6,744 nt of DNA from Spirochaetales bacterium (GTDB taxonomy: Bacteria > Spirochaetota > Spirochaetia > Sphaerochaetales > Sphaerochaetaceae). Positions 1-5,738 of the stretch are shown one piece after another; within the stretch, counting starts at the first letter, position 1, and the number at the start of each line of letters is the position of its first letter. The translations under genes were made by a program, and so were the position numbers. The stretch covers positions 1-6,744 of the forward strand of contig JAAZJI010000227.1 in NCBI GenBank assembly GCA_012800465.1, in the 5' to 3' direction. The notes under the pieces are model-generated. The model was not told the DNA's origin. It saw nothing but the letters and a program-made list of their open reading frames with translations, and ran no database searches.

Positions 1-32
1 TCAGTAAAGAGGATGTAGGATAGGGTGAAGTC

Positions 33-881
33 ATGCAAAAAACCTGCGTCGCGATCCATGATCTGGCCTCCTATGCGAAAAGCTCCCTGACGGTCGTCCT
101 TCCAACCCTCGAAGCGCTCGGGGTGGAGGTGTGCCCCCTGCCCACCGCCCTGCTCTCCTCCCAGAGCGACGGCTTCGATTCCTACTTCTTCCAGCCGCTG
201 ACCCACCAGATGCGCTCGATCATCGCCGAATGGCGAACGCTCGATCTCGTCTTCGATTCGATCTACGCGGGCTTTCTCGGCTCCGCCGAGCAGGTGGGCC
301 TCATCACCGAGTTCATCCACTTCCACCGGGCCGGGAAGAACCCGCCTCTGGTCCTCGTCGATCCGGTGATGGGGGATGGCGGGGAGCTCTACGGGCCGAT
401 GGGGGAGGAGCACATCGATGCGCTGAAAACCCTCATCAGGGAAGCGGATTACATCTGTCCCAACGTCACCGAAGCGGCGCTGCTTCTCGGTCATCCCTAT
501 CAGGAGACCTTCGACGAACAGACGATCCTCGGGTGGGCGAAAGAGCTGGCAAGGCAAAGCGGGGCGAGCGTCGCGATCACCTCGGTCCCCGTCGAGGGGA
601 GGATGGCGGTCGCCTGCAGCGAGAAGAGCGGTTCCTACCTCGTGTACTACGATCGGATCGACGCCTCCTATCCGGGCTGCGGCGATCTCTTCGCCTCGAT
701 CCTCCTTGCGTATCTCCTTGATGAGGACTCCTTCCGATTGAGCGTAGTGAAAGCCGCCCAGCTCACCGCCTTGGCGATCGGGAAGACCAAGAGTCTCGGG
801 TATCCCTATCGTCACGGGGTGTCGGTCACTTCGATCACCGGGGAGCTGGCGATGAACCGGATTGAAAGTAAACAATCCTAA
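33..881 (+). CDS. pdxK: Pyridoxine/pyridoxamine/pyridoxal kinase (ribokinase fold)
   Basis: A 282-aa cytosolic kinase that would phosphorylate the 5'-hydroxyl of B6 vitamers with ATP, feeding the pyridoxal phosphate salvage pathway. The sequence shows the PdxK/PdxY layout: an N-terminal substrate lobe, DPVMGD at residues 110-115, the NVTEA segment at 144-148 after 'CP', and the anion-hole/catalytic motif PGCGD at 214-218, with Asp218 the expected general base. The usual motif is GTGD; here Cys216 replaces Thr. The length matches the family (about 280-290 aa). The ATG at 33 is preceded by a GGTGA Shine-Dalgarno-like stretch at 24-28. The gene is GC-rich like the other core genes. Its upstream partner is outside the window, and downstream it faces a convergent gene across 125 bp. 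A ThiD-type hydroxymethylpyrimidine kinase is the main alternative, but the whole-protein pattern fits pyridoxamine kinase better. Confidence 0.85.
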   Translation: MQKTCVAIHDLASYAKSSLTVVLPTLEALGVEVCPLPTALLSSQSDGFDSYFFQPLTHQMRSIIAEWRTLDLVFDSIYAGFLGSAEQVGLITEFIHFHRAGKNPPLVLVDPVMGDGGELYGPMGEEHIDALKTLIREADYICPNVTEAALLLGHPYQETFDEQTILGWAKELARQSGASVAITSVPVEGRMAVACSEKSGSYLVYYDRIDASYPGCGDLFASILLAYLLDEDSFRLSVVKAAQLTALAIGKTKSLGYPYRHGVSVTSITGELAMNRIESKQS

Positions 882-890
882 CAATATATT
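862..890 (+). promoter_or_regulatory. Predicted sigma-70-type promoter inside the 3' end of pdxK
   Basis: TTGAAA (862-867) and TATATT (885-890) are separated by exactly 17 bp, each one base off consensus. The start of transcription would be near 897, just past the pdxK stop. No convincing protein gene follows on this strand, so the promoter would read into the structured element at 932-1030 and antisense to the 135-aa gene. A second perfect TATAAT lies at 898-903 but lacks a matching -35. This AT-rich stretch could produce chance matches. Confidence 0.4.
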
Positions 891-931
891 CTAAGAGTAT
901 AATTCATTTATAAATAAGTAATAATGAAGTG

Positions 932-1030
932 TCGCTTGGGAGATGCGGATATCGATTCCGTTCGAACGGGCATAAGCCTTGCTCATTAGTTAGGAATCCT
1001 TGATAATCAGTGGCTGGCATCTCCCAACGA
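932..1030. repeat. Long inverted repeat / nested hairpin between convergent genes
   Basis: An exact 11-bp inverted repeat, TTGGGAGATGC at 936-946 and its complement at 1017-1027, extends by three more pairs (932-934 with 1028-1030) across a one-base bulge at 935. Inside it, TATCGATTCC (950-959) can pair with GGAATC (993-998) and GATA (1002-1005) around a 3-nt bulge. The loop holds the 12-bp palindrome CCGTTCGAACGG (958-969), which overlaps the inner stem, so the two are alternatives. The right arm includes the last codons and stop of the minus-strand 135-aa gene. There is no adjacent T-tract, so this is not a canonical intrinsic terminator. It could be a structured RNA, a 3'-end stability element or a leftover inverted duplication. 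Confidence 0.6.
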
Positions 1031-1414
1031 GAAATCTCCGACCATCTTATACACGCTCCCGTCCCGTTTCACCTCGATCTTCCGGTCGGGAAAGAAGAGG
1101 GGGAGCCGGGTTCTGAGAAATTCGATCCCATCCTCTTCAATCGTTTGGCGGATGGCCGGCGGAACCTTCTGAAGGGTCCGGATCTCGATTACGACGAGGT
1201 AGCCCCGCCCCAGGTCGCTGCCGTAGCCCGGGGTGAACTGGGTTCCGATCGAAAAGAGCCCGTCGTGGGAGGCGCTTGCCGTCGTGCCCCGTTTCGGCCG
1301 GTTGGGGTGTCGCTCGAAGTAGTCGTGATAGCGATCCTCCAGGTACTCGTCCACCTCGTGGCTGAGCGCAAGGAGGGTCCGTTCCAGGGCGAGCTGCTTG
1401 GGATGGCTACTCAT
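1007..1414 (-). CDS. Unrecognised 135-aa protein, coupled to the patatin-like phospholipase
   Basis: I do not recognise the family. The ATG at 1414 was chosen because it overlaps the patatin stop (1407-1409) by 8 nt in the ATGAGTAG arrangement typical of translational coupling, and a purine-rich GAGAGGG precedes it. The frame is open further upstream, but only as an alternate frame inside the patatin gene. The protein has a charged helical N-terminus rich in Glu, Tyr, His and Arg (about residues 8-42). A glycine-rich middle follows, with GTQFTPGYGSDLGRGY at about 58-73, then a hydrophobic strand, and the C-terminus carries KRDGSVYKMVGDFSLGD. There is no signal peptide or membrane segment, so it is probably cytosolic. 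It is co-directional with and downstream of the lipase, so a partner, regulator or immunity-type role is possible but unproven. Its last codons lie within the inverted repeat at 1017-1030. Confidence 0.7.
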   Translation of the reverse strand: MSSHPKQLALERTLLALSHEVDEYLEDRYHDYFERHPNRPKRGTTASASHDGLFSIGTQFTPGYGSDLGRGYLVVIEIRTLQKVPPAIRQTIEEDGIEFLRTRLPLFFPDRKIEVKRDGSVYKMVGDFSLGDASH

Positions 1415-2552
1415 GGTCCCTCTCTTCCAGCCGGACGTGGTCGAAGCCGGTCCGCTGCACGAGGGCGGAGAGGAAGGCGAGAATCTTCGCTTCGTTGTCC
1501 GCATAGATCTCCCGGGCATCCCGGTGGAGAAGCTCCAGCAACCTCGGGTCGGTCTCATCCATCTTCACCTCGCGGCTCGCTTCCCCGTGGATCCGGGTGT
1601 AGCTGAGGTCGGGGATCGCCTTGGCGATCGAATCGACGACCTGAAGCTGCGCGTTGGCATAGATCTTATGGATCGGAGCTCCCTTGGTCGGGTCGATCCA
1701 GCCCATCACGCCGATGCTCGCTCCGTTGGTCTTGAAGGTGTAGTTCGTCCCTGCCGTCGAAAGGGAGAGGATATGGTAGCGGGTGGCGTCGGGGTAGAGC
1801 TTTTTCGCTTCCTGATAGGCAAAAAGCGATGGGTTGTTCGCGATGACGCCGCCGTCGATCAGGCGGACCGTCTTCTGCCTTTGACGGTCATACAGGACCG
1901 CGGGCCGGAAAAAGGTCGGTGCCGCGCTGGTCGCCCGCCCCGCTTCCCGATAGAGGAAGGAGCCGGTCTCATAGCTGGTCAGGTGGAACGGCTGTCCTTC
2001 GTCGCTGTCATAGGCGACAATCAGAGTCGGAACCATCGCTTCCTCAAGCGGGGTGTTGCCGAACATCTCGAAAAGAAAGCGCTCCAGCGGCTGTTCATCG
2101 TATTTGTCCAAGAACATCTGTCCGATCAGCCGCGTCTGGCTCCGCGGGAAGATCGAGGTACCCCGCTGGAAATAGAGCTCCTCCAGGGCGGCGAGGTCGA
2201 TCGAGGGGGGGATCGTCCCACGATACCGCTGCTTGGGCTTCCCGCCGAAGAACCGTCTTCCCTTGATATCCTCGTAGACGGGGATCGGCGCTCTGCCGTC
2301 CCCCGGAAGGTTGGATTTGGGGGCGGGAACGCTCAGACCGAGGGCCAGCAGCCCGCCGGTCGAAGTCCCGGCGATCAGGTCGAAGTAAGCGTAGAGGGGG
2401 ATGTTCGATCCCAGGACCTCCAATTGATGGGAAATCTGGCCGAGGATCGCCGCCGGAACGATTCCCCGCATTCCACCCCCGTCGATGGAAAGGATGAAGC
2501 GATCTTCTTGGTGAGGTTTGGATCTGCTCGATGAGAGGAACGGCCAGGCCAT
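1407..2552 (-). CDS. Patatin-like phospholipase (acyl hydrolase)
   Basis: A 381-aa patatin-domain serine hydrolase, expected to cleave acyl chains from phospholipids or related lipids. All family hallmarks are visible: the oxyanion-hole loop DGGGMRG at residues 24-30, the nucleophile elbow GTSTG at 62-66 (Ser64), and DGG at 233-235 with Asp233 completing the Ser-Asp dyad, followed by ANNPS. The length and early position of the first motif resemble the COG3621 group of cytosolic bacterial patatins. There is no signal peptide, transmembrane segment or POTRA/surface domain, so it is not a type V secreted patatin such as PlpD. The ATG at 2552 is the only start in reach, and its ribosome-binding site is weak. 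CBASS effectors such as CapV belong to this broad family, but no CD-NTase or other CBASS gene is in view. A housekeeping lipid-turnover enzyme is an equally good reading. Confidence 0.9.
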   Translation of the reverse strand: MAWPFLSSSRSKPHQEDRFILSIDGGGMRGIVPAAILGQISHQLEVLGSNIPLYAYFDLIAGTSTGGLLALGLSVPAPKSNLPGDGRAPIPVYEDIKGRRFFGGKPKQRYRGTIPPSIDLAALEELYFQRGTSIFPRSQTRLIGQMFLDKYDEQPLERFLFEMFGNTPLEEAMVPTLIVAYDSDEGQPFHLTSYETGSFLYREAGRATSAAPTFFRPAVLYDRQRQKTVRLIDGGVIANNPSLFAYQEAKKLYPDATRYHILSLSTAGTNYTFKTNGASIGVMGWIDPTKGAPIHKIYANAQLQVVDSIAKAIPDLSYTRIHGEASREVKMDETDPRLLELLHRDAREIYADNEAKILAFLSALVQRTGFDHVRLEERDHE

Positions 2553-2614
2553 ACCTAAGATTGGGCGTTTTTCCGATTATGGTCAAGCGAGAGAATCGAT
2601 ATGGAGGGGGAGGA

Positions 2615-2643
2615 TTGAAATATACCGATATAGGAATGATAAG
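2615..2643 (+). promoter_or_regulatory. Possible promoter for the radical SAM gene
   Basis: TTGAAA (2615-2620) and GATAAG (2638-2643) are spaced by 17 bp and would start transcription near 2650, leaving an untranslated leader of about 49 nt. A rival -10 box, TATGAT at 2687-2692, sits six bases before the ATG at 2699 and would give a leaderless transcript. The 146-bp gap to the divergent patatin is AT-rich and repeats CGATAT at 2597, 2626 and 2684. On the opposite strand TTGACC (2586-2581) is a possible -35 for the patatin, but I see no good -10. Confidence 0.25.
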
Positions 2644-2698
2644 AGTAAGATAATAAAAGTCGGTTTTGCTTCTTCCCCCTTTCCGATATGATACGCCC

Positions 2699-3634
2699 AT
2701 GGATTCCTATGAAGCGTGCACCCTCTGTCCTCATCGCTGCCTCGTCAACCGCGTAAAGGGGGAGAGAGGGGTCTGCAACGAGTCGGCGACGGTCAGGATC
2801 GCCTGGGCGGGGTTACATCGGGGGGAGGAGCCGCCCATCAGCGGAGAGGCGGGATCGGGGATGATCTTCTTCAGCGGCTGCCCTCTTCACTGCGCCACCT
2901 GTCAGAACCGCCAGATCTCGGCCCGAGATGGGTATGGATTGGAAATCGGCCTTGAGGAGCTGAGCACCCTGATGCTTGCCCTCCAGGAAATGGAAACGAA
3001 GACCCTCAACCTGGTGACGGGAACCCATTTCATCCCGTCGATCGTTGAAGCCCTCATCGGGGCGAAGAAGCGGGGATTGAATCTGGATGTGGTCTGGAAC
3101 TCCTCGGGGTTCGAATCGGTCGAGGGGCTCTCCCTGGTCGACCCGTATGTCGATCTGTATCTCATCGACCTGAAGACCCTCGATGAGGGGGTCGCAAGAC
3201 GATTCTGCGGCACTGTCCGGTATCAACGATCGATCCGGACGGTGTTCGACCATCTCATTCAAAAAAGAAGAAACACCTTCATTGATGACGATGGGCTGCT
3301 GAAGGGCGTGTTGGTCCGTCATCTGCTTTTTCCCGGTGAATTCAAGGCGACCGAGGAGGTTCTTCGATACTTTGCGGATCATCTTAAAGAGAGCATGCAT
3401 CTGAGTCTGATGGTCCAGTTCGAGGATCCCGAAGGGACGGACCGGTTTCCCAAGGTCTCTCAGGAGGAGTATGATCGACTGCTTGAGCTCCTTGAGGAGC
3501 TCAAGATTGAAAACGGCTTTGTTCAGGAGATCGAGGATTCGATCTCGTGGATTCCCGATTTCACCAAGGATGAACCGTTTCCCCCGACCTTCAGCGAGGT
3601 ATGCCCCTACTTCCTGGAACTCAGGCGATTGTAG
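2699..3634 (+). CDS. Radical SAM protein, PflX/COG1313 family
   Basis: A 311-aa iron-sulfur enzyme of the COG1313 family, related to pyruvate formate-lyase activating enzymes; its substrate is not established. The radical SAM motif CX3CX2C is at C61, C65 and C68 and would hold the [4Fe-4S] cluster that cleaves S-adenosylmethionine. An N-terminal group of cysteines (C7, C10, C14, C26), as in the family's CxLCPxxC start, may bind a further metal or cluster. The family stretch GEEPPISGEAGSGMIFFSGC runs through residues 42-61, and VRHLLFPG is seen near residue 205. I chose the ATG at 2699 because homology begins there; the same frame is open to a TTG at 2666, which would add 11 poor residues. No clear Shine-Dalgarno precedes either start. 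It diverges from the patatin gene, and its 3' end overlaps the UMP kinase gene by 14 bp tail to tail. Confidence 0.85.
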   Translation: MDSYEACTLCPHRCLVNRVKGERGVCNESATVRIAWAGLHRGEEPPISGEAGSGMIFFSGCPLHCATCQNRQISARDGYGLEIGLEELSTLMLALQEMETKTLNLVTGTHFIPSIVEALIGAKKRGLNLDVVWNSSGFESVEGLSLVDPYVDLYLIDLKTLDEGVARRFCGTVRYQRSIRTVFDHLIQKRRNTFIDDDGLLKGVLVRHLLFPGEFKATEEVLRYFADHLKESMHLSLMVQFEDPEGTDRFPKVSQEEYDRLLELLEELKIENGFVQEIEDSISWIPDFTKDEPFPPTFSEVCPYFLELRRL

Positions 3635-4304
3635 TTCCGAAGAACTCCCTGCCCTCGAGGATCGCGACCGTGTTCTCGATTCGTCGTCCATCCGCACAGA
3701 CGACGTTCATGCCGAGCTCCTGAGCCCGGGCGGAGGCGACCGGATCGAAGGGGGTGGAGCGGCCGGGGGTCCATTCGTTTCCGATCATCCGCCGGTACTC
3801 TTTCCAAGAAACGTGTACAAGCGGTTTTGCATTTGGATCCTTCTTCGGATCGGCGGTATAGACCTGGGCGGTGTTGGAGAGGTTGATGATGAGCTTGGAA
3901 TCAAAGCGTTCGGCAAGGTAGACCGCATCGGTGTCGGTGGAAAATCCGGGCTTCCATCCGGCGGCGACGAGAATCCGTCCCTCAAACACAAAAGGGGCGG
4001 TGGGGTCGGTTACCACCTCGTTGGGAGCCAGGTCGGCGAAGAGGGTTTTCACCAGCTGGGCGTTGAGGTGGGTGGCTTTGATCCCGAGCCAATCAAGGGC
4101 TTCTGCGGGGGTATCTTCATCAAGGGTTTTCATCGCCCGCTGATAGACCCTGGCCGGAGCCCCGCCGCCGCAGACGAGGATCAGCTTCCGTTCTTCATCC
4201 CGGGCCAGATAGGCTCGGATCGCCTCGTTGAACCGGGCAAGAAACTCGACATCGACCGCATCCGGGACGATGATCGAACCACCGAGAGAAATGACCGTTA
4301 CCAT
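3621..4304 (-). CDS. pyrH: UMP kinase, archaeal/spirochaete type
   Basis: A 227-aa amino-acid-kinase-fold enzyme that would phosphorylate UMP to UDP with ATP in pyrimidine nucleotide synthesis. The N-terminal ISLGGS (residues 5-10) forms the phosphate-binding loop, CGGG (45-48) is the second glycine loop, GWKPGFSTDTDAV (116-128) is the nucleotide/UMP region, NLSNTAQVYTADP (141-153) is the ATP-site segment, and PFDPVA (185-190) lies near the end. It is shorter than the usual bacterial PyrH (about 240 aa), and motif wording such as GGSIIVPD matches the archaeal/spirochaete subfamily, which is thought to differ from bacterial PyrH in allosteric control by GTP. The start is well supported: GGAGGAG (complement of 4311-4317) lies 6 nt upstream of the ATG. 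It is convergent with the radical SAM gene and divergent from the ATPase gene. Confidence 0.9.
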   Translation of the reverse strand: MVTVISLGGSIIVPDAVDVEFLARFNEAIRAYLARDEERKLILVCGGGAPARVYQRAMKTLDEDTPAEALDWLGIKATHLNAQLVKTLFADLAPNEVVTDPTAPFVFEGRILVAAGWKPGFSTDTDAVYLAERFDSKLIINLSNTAQVYTADPKKDPNAKPLVHVSWKEYRRMIGNEWTPGRSTPFDPVASARAQELGMNVVCADGRRIENTVAILEGREFFGTTIA

Positions 4305-4324
4305 CTTCAGCTCCTCCGGGTTCC

Positions 4325-4353
4325 ACTCTAGCAGAATTGGGATGAGGGGACAA
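4325..4353 (-). promoter_or_regulatory. Predicted promoter of the UMP kinase gene
   Basis: Reading the minus strand, TTGTCC (4353-4348) is followed after 17 bp by TAGAGT (4330-4325). The bases TGC directly before the hexamer give an extended -10 (TGn). Transcription would start near 4318, giving a leader of only about 14 nt that just contains the GGAGGAG ribosome-binding site. Confidence 0.45.
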
Positions 4354-4586
4354 TCACGGAATCAGGAGTGTGGTTTTGAAATACTCTTGTGGAAATCCTG
4401 TTTACGTATCTACCTTGAATCGCAATTGCGTAGACCTTAGAGGAATGAAGAGACTGTCAGTACACATTGTATCTTGATGATTTGACTTTCTTACCGGCTA
4501 TATTTGACAAATATGACAATAAACACTAAATAAGGATTGAATTATACCGGTTTACAAGCTACTATTCTTTTGAAGGTAGGATCCAC
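4354..4586. other. Divergent intergenic region with composition switch and small repeats
   Basis: No gene is apparent. Moving away from pyrH the DNA becomes AT-rich, marking the edge of the ATPase segment. It contains the 10-bp palindrome CGCAATTGCG (4421-4430) and the interrupted palindrome TACACATTGTA (4461-4471). A near-exact tandem 9-bp repeat, ATTTGACAA then ATATGACAA, occupies 4502-4519. A consensus-like TTGACA at 4504-4509 has no good -10 at the right distance. The tandem repeat sits 17 bp upstream of the likely -35 of the ATPase gene, so it could be a regulator site. No tRNA or insertion-sequence end is visible. Confidence 0.5.
4537..4565 (+). promoter_or_regulatory. Predicted promoter of the ATPase/small-protein operon
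   Basis: TTGAAT (4537-4542) and TACTAT (4560-4565) are spaced by 17 bp. The predicted start near 4572 would leave a leader of about 15 nt carrying AAGGTAGGA (4573-4581), a ribosome-binding site 5 nt before the ATG at 4587. This short-leader geometry matches that predicted for pyrH on the other strand. Confidence 0.45.
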
Positions 4587-5738
4587 ATGTTGATATCGTT
4601 TGGCGCAAGAAACTATATGAGTTTCAAGGAAGGGTTTGAAGTATCTCTGGAGTTGAGTTCTTCCAACCCTGAATATATGTCTACCGGCAAACCGTTTTCA
4701 GAGGTGATATGCATCATCGGGGCAAATGCATCAGGAAAGACCAATGTTCTCCGATCCCTAACGTACATCGCGGACTTCTGTTGCAATTCATTTAATAACA
4801 AGCCGGAGGATGGCCTCAGAGTCACTTCCTTCGCATGGCAAAACGAACCTACGTATTTCTTTGTCGAGTTCATGGTGGATGATGTCCGATATTATTACGA
4901 ATTGGAGCTTACAAGCAAAGAAATAATCAGTGAGAAGCTTGACCGGAAAGTAGCTCGGAGGGTGAATGTCTTTTCCAGAATAAAGAATGGATTTGAAAAC
5001 TGTATCGGGGAACTGAACGTATTGGAGAAGATCAGACACAGGAAGAATGTTTCAGTCATCAGTATAGCTCATCAGTATGAAATCGGAGCGATGGAAAGCA
5101 TCTACCATTTCTTTTCAAATATCGTGTCAAATATCGATCCATTTTTTGGAGACGTACAGTTTGGCGGGCAATCTGAAAATGTATTCACCATCTCCAGAAG
5201 CTATCATGAATCCACGGATGCTTTACTGTATGTGAAGGATAAGCTGATACGCGCTGACACCGGTATCACCGATATCCGTATAGCATCAGGAAAAGGTCCT
5301 ATGGAAGAGGGGATGTTTTATCCTCTGTTTAGCCATGCTACTAAAGACGGTGCCGTGGAAATACCATATTTTCACGAGTCGAATGGTACGAGAGTCTTAT
5401 ATCTACAGCTTCCATTGTTCAAACGGGTTCTTGATCAAGGCGGAGTGCTTGTACTTGATGAATTTGATAACAACCTGCATCCGGATCTCCATGCTTGGCT
5501 TATCGATTTCTTTCTTGATCCTGAAAGTAATCCGAACAATGCGCAGATAGTATTCAGCTCACATAATTCCATCTTCATGGATAAGCTCGGTAAATATAAG
5601 GTTGTGCTGGTCAACAAAGAGGACAACGAAAGCTTTCTCTATCGTCTTGATGAACTGCCAGGTACTATTGTCAGGAATGATCGATCAATCGAAAGCGTTT
5701 ATAAAACCGGTAAGCTTGGAGGGACACCGAATCTGTGA
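4587..5738 (+). CDS. AAA15/COG1106-type ATP-binding protein (RloA-like, ABC-type ATPase head)
   Basis: A 383-aa soluble ATPase of the SMC/ABC-like AAA_15/AAA_21 group. The sequence shows an N-terminal beta strand leading to Walker A GANASGKT (residues 45-52), a long variable insertion (about 90-260), a signature-like ESNGTR (264-269), Walker B VLVLDEFD (287-294) followed by NNLHP, and the switch histidine in FSSHN (323-327, His326). The C-terminus YKTGKLGGTPNL resembles the conserved tail of COG1106 proteins. Such ATPases usually dimerise on ATP and act as sensors that control a partner, often in phage defence (RloA, AbiLi, AriA, PtuA). The next gene starts inside its stop codon (GTGA overlap), strongly suggesting that the two products work together. 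The gene is AT-richer than the upstream genes and uses more AGA, ATA and AAT codons, consistent with transfer. All catalytic motifs are intact. The family call is secure; a defence role is inferred. Confidence 0.88.
   Translation: MLISFGARNYMSFKEGFEVSLELSSSNPEYMSTGKPFSEVICIIGANASGKTNVLRSLTYIADFCCNSFNNKPEDGLRVTSFAWQNEPTYFFVEFMVDDVRYYYELELTSKEIISEKLDRKVARRVNVFSRIKNGFENCIGELNVLEKIRHRKNVSVISIAHQYEIGAMESIYHFFSNIVSNIDPFFGDVQFGGQSENVFTISRSYHESTDALLYVKDKLIRADTGITDIRIASGKGPMEEGMFYPLFSHATKDGAVEIPYFHESNGTRVLYLQLPLFKRVLDQGGVLVLDEFDNNLHPDLHAWLIDFFLDPESNPNNAQIVFSSHNSIFMDKLGKYKVVLVNKEDNESFLYRLDELPGTIVRNDRSIESVYKTGKLGGTPNL

Noticed and set aside
924..989. A 21-codon plus-strand frame after the promoter at 862-890
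   Set aside because: It has an ATG and stop but no ribosome-binding site, and its first half is part of the inverted repeat. Too little supports translation.
936..1027. MITE with 11-bp terminal repeats
   Set aside because: The flanks (gtcgc on the left, cgaga on the right) show no target-site duplication, and one end lies inside a gene's final codons. No second copy is in the window.
934..1030. tRNA-like or integron attC-like reading of the inverted repeat
   Set aside because: The arms are about 90 nt apart, like a long-arm tRNA, but no D arm, anticodon arm or proper T arm can be built. For attC the core triplets are in the wrong orientation (GTT on the left, AAC on the right).
1398..2534. 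A 378-codon plus-strand open frame
   Set aside because: It lies wholly antisense to the patatin gene, whose motifs are unmistakable. Its translation is low-complexity Arg/Gly/Asp-rich and resembles no family, as expected from a GC-rich shadow frame.
1407..2552. Calling the patatin a CBASS CapV effector
   Set aside because: No CD-NTase, Cap2/Cap3 or other CBASS gene is adjacent. The shared motifs are common to all patatins.
2600..2653. Short leader peptide from TTG 2615 with GGAGG upstream
   Set aside because: The purine run at 2603-2613 is too close to the TTG for a normal ribosome-binding site, and the 12-codon frame has no attenuator-like codon run.
2813..3697. A 294-codon minus-strand open frame
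   Set aside because: It is antisense to the radical SAM gene, which carries the CX3CX2C motif, and it has no recognisable domain.
3471..4331. A 286-codon plus-strand open frame
   Set aside because: It is antisense to the UMP kinase and overlaps the end of the radical SAM gene. It is a shadow of a well-supported gene.
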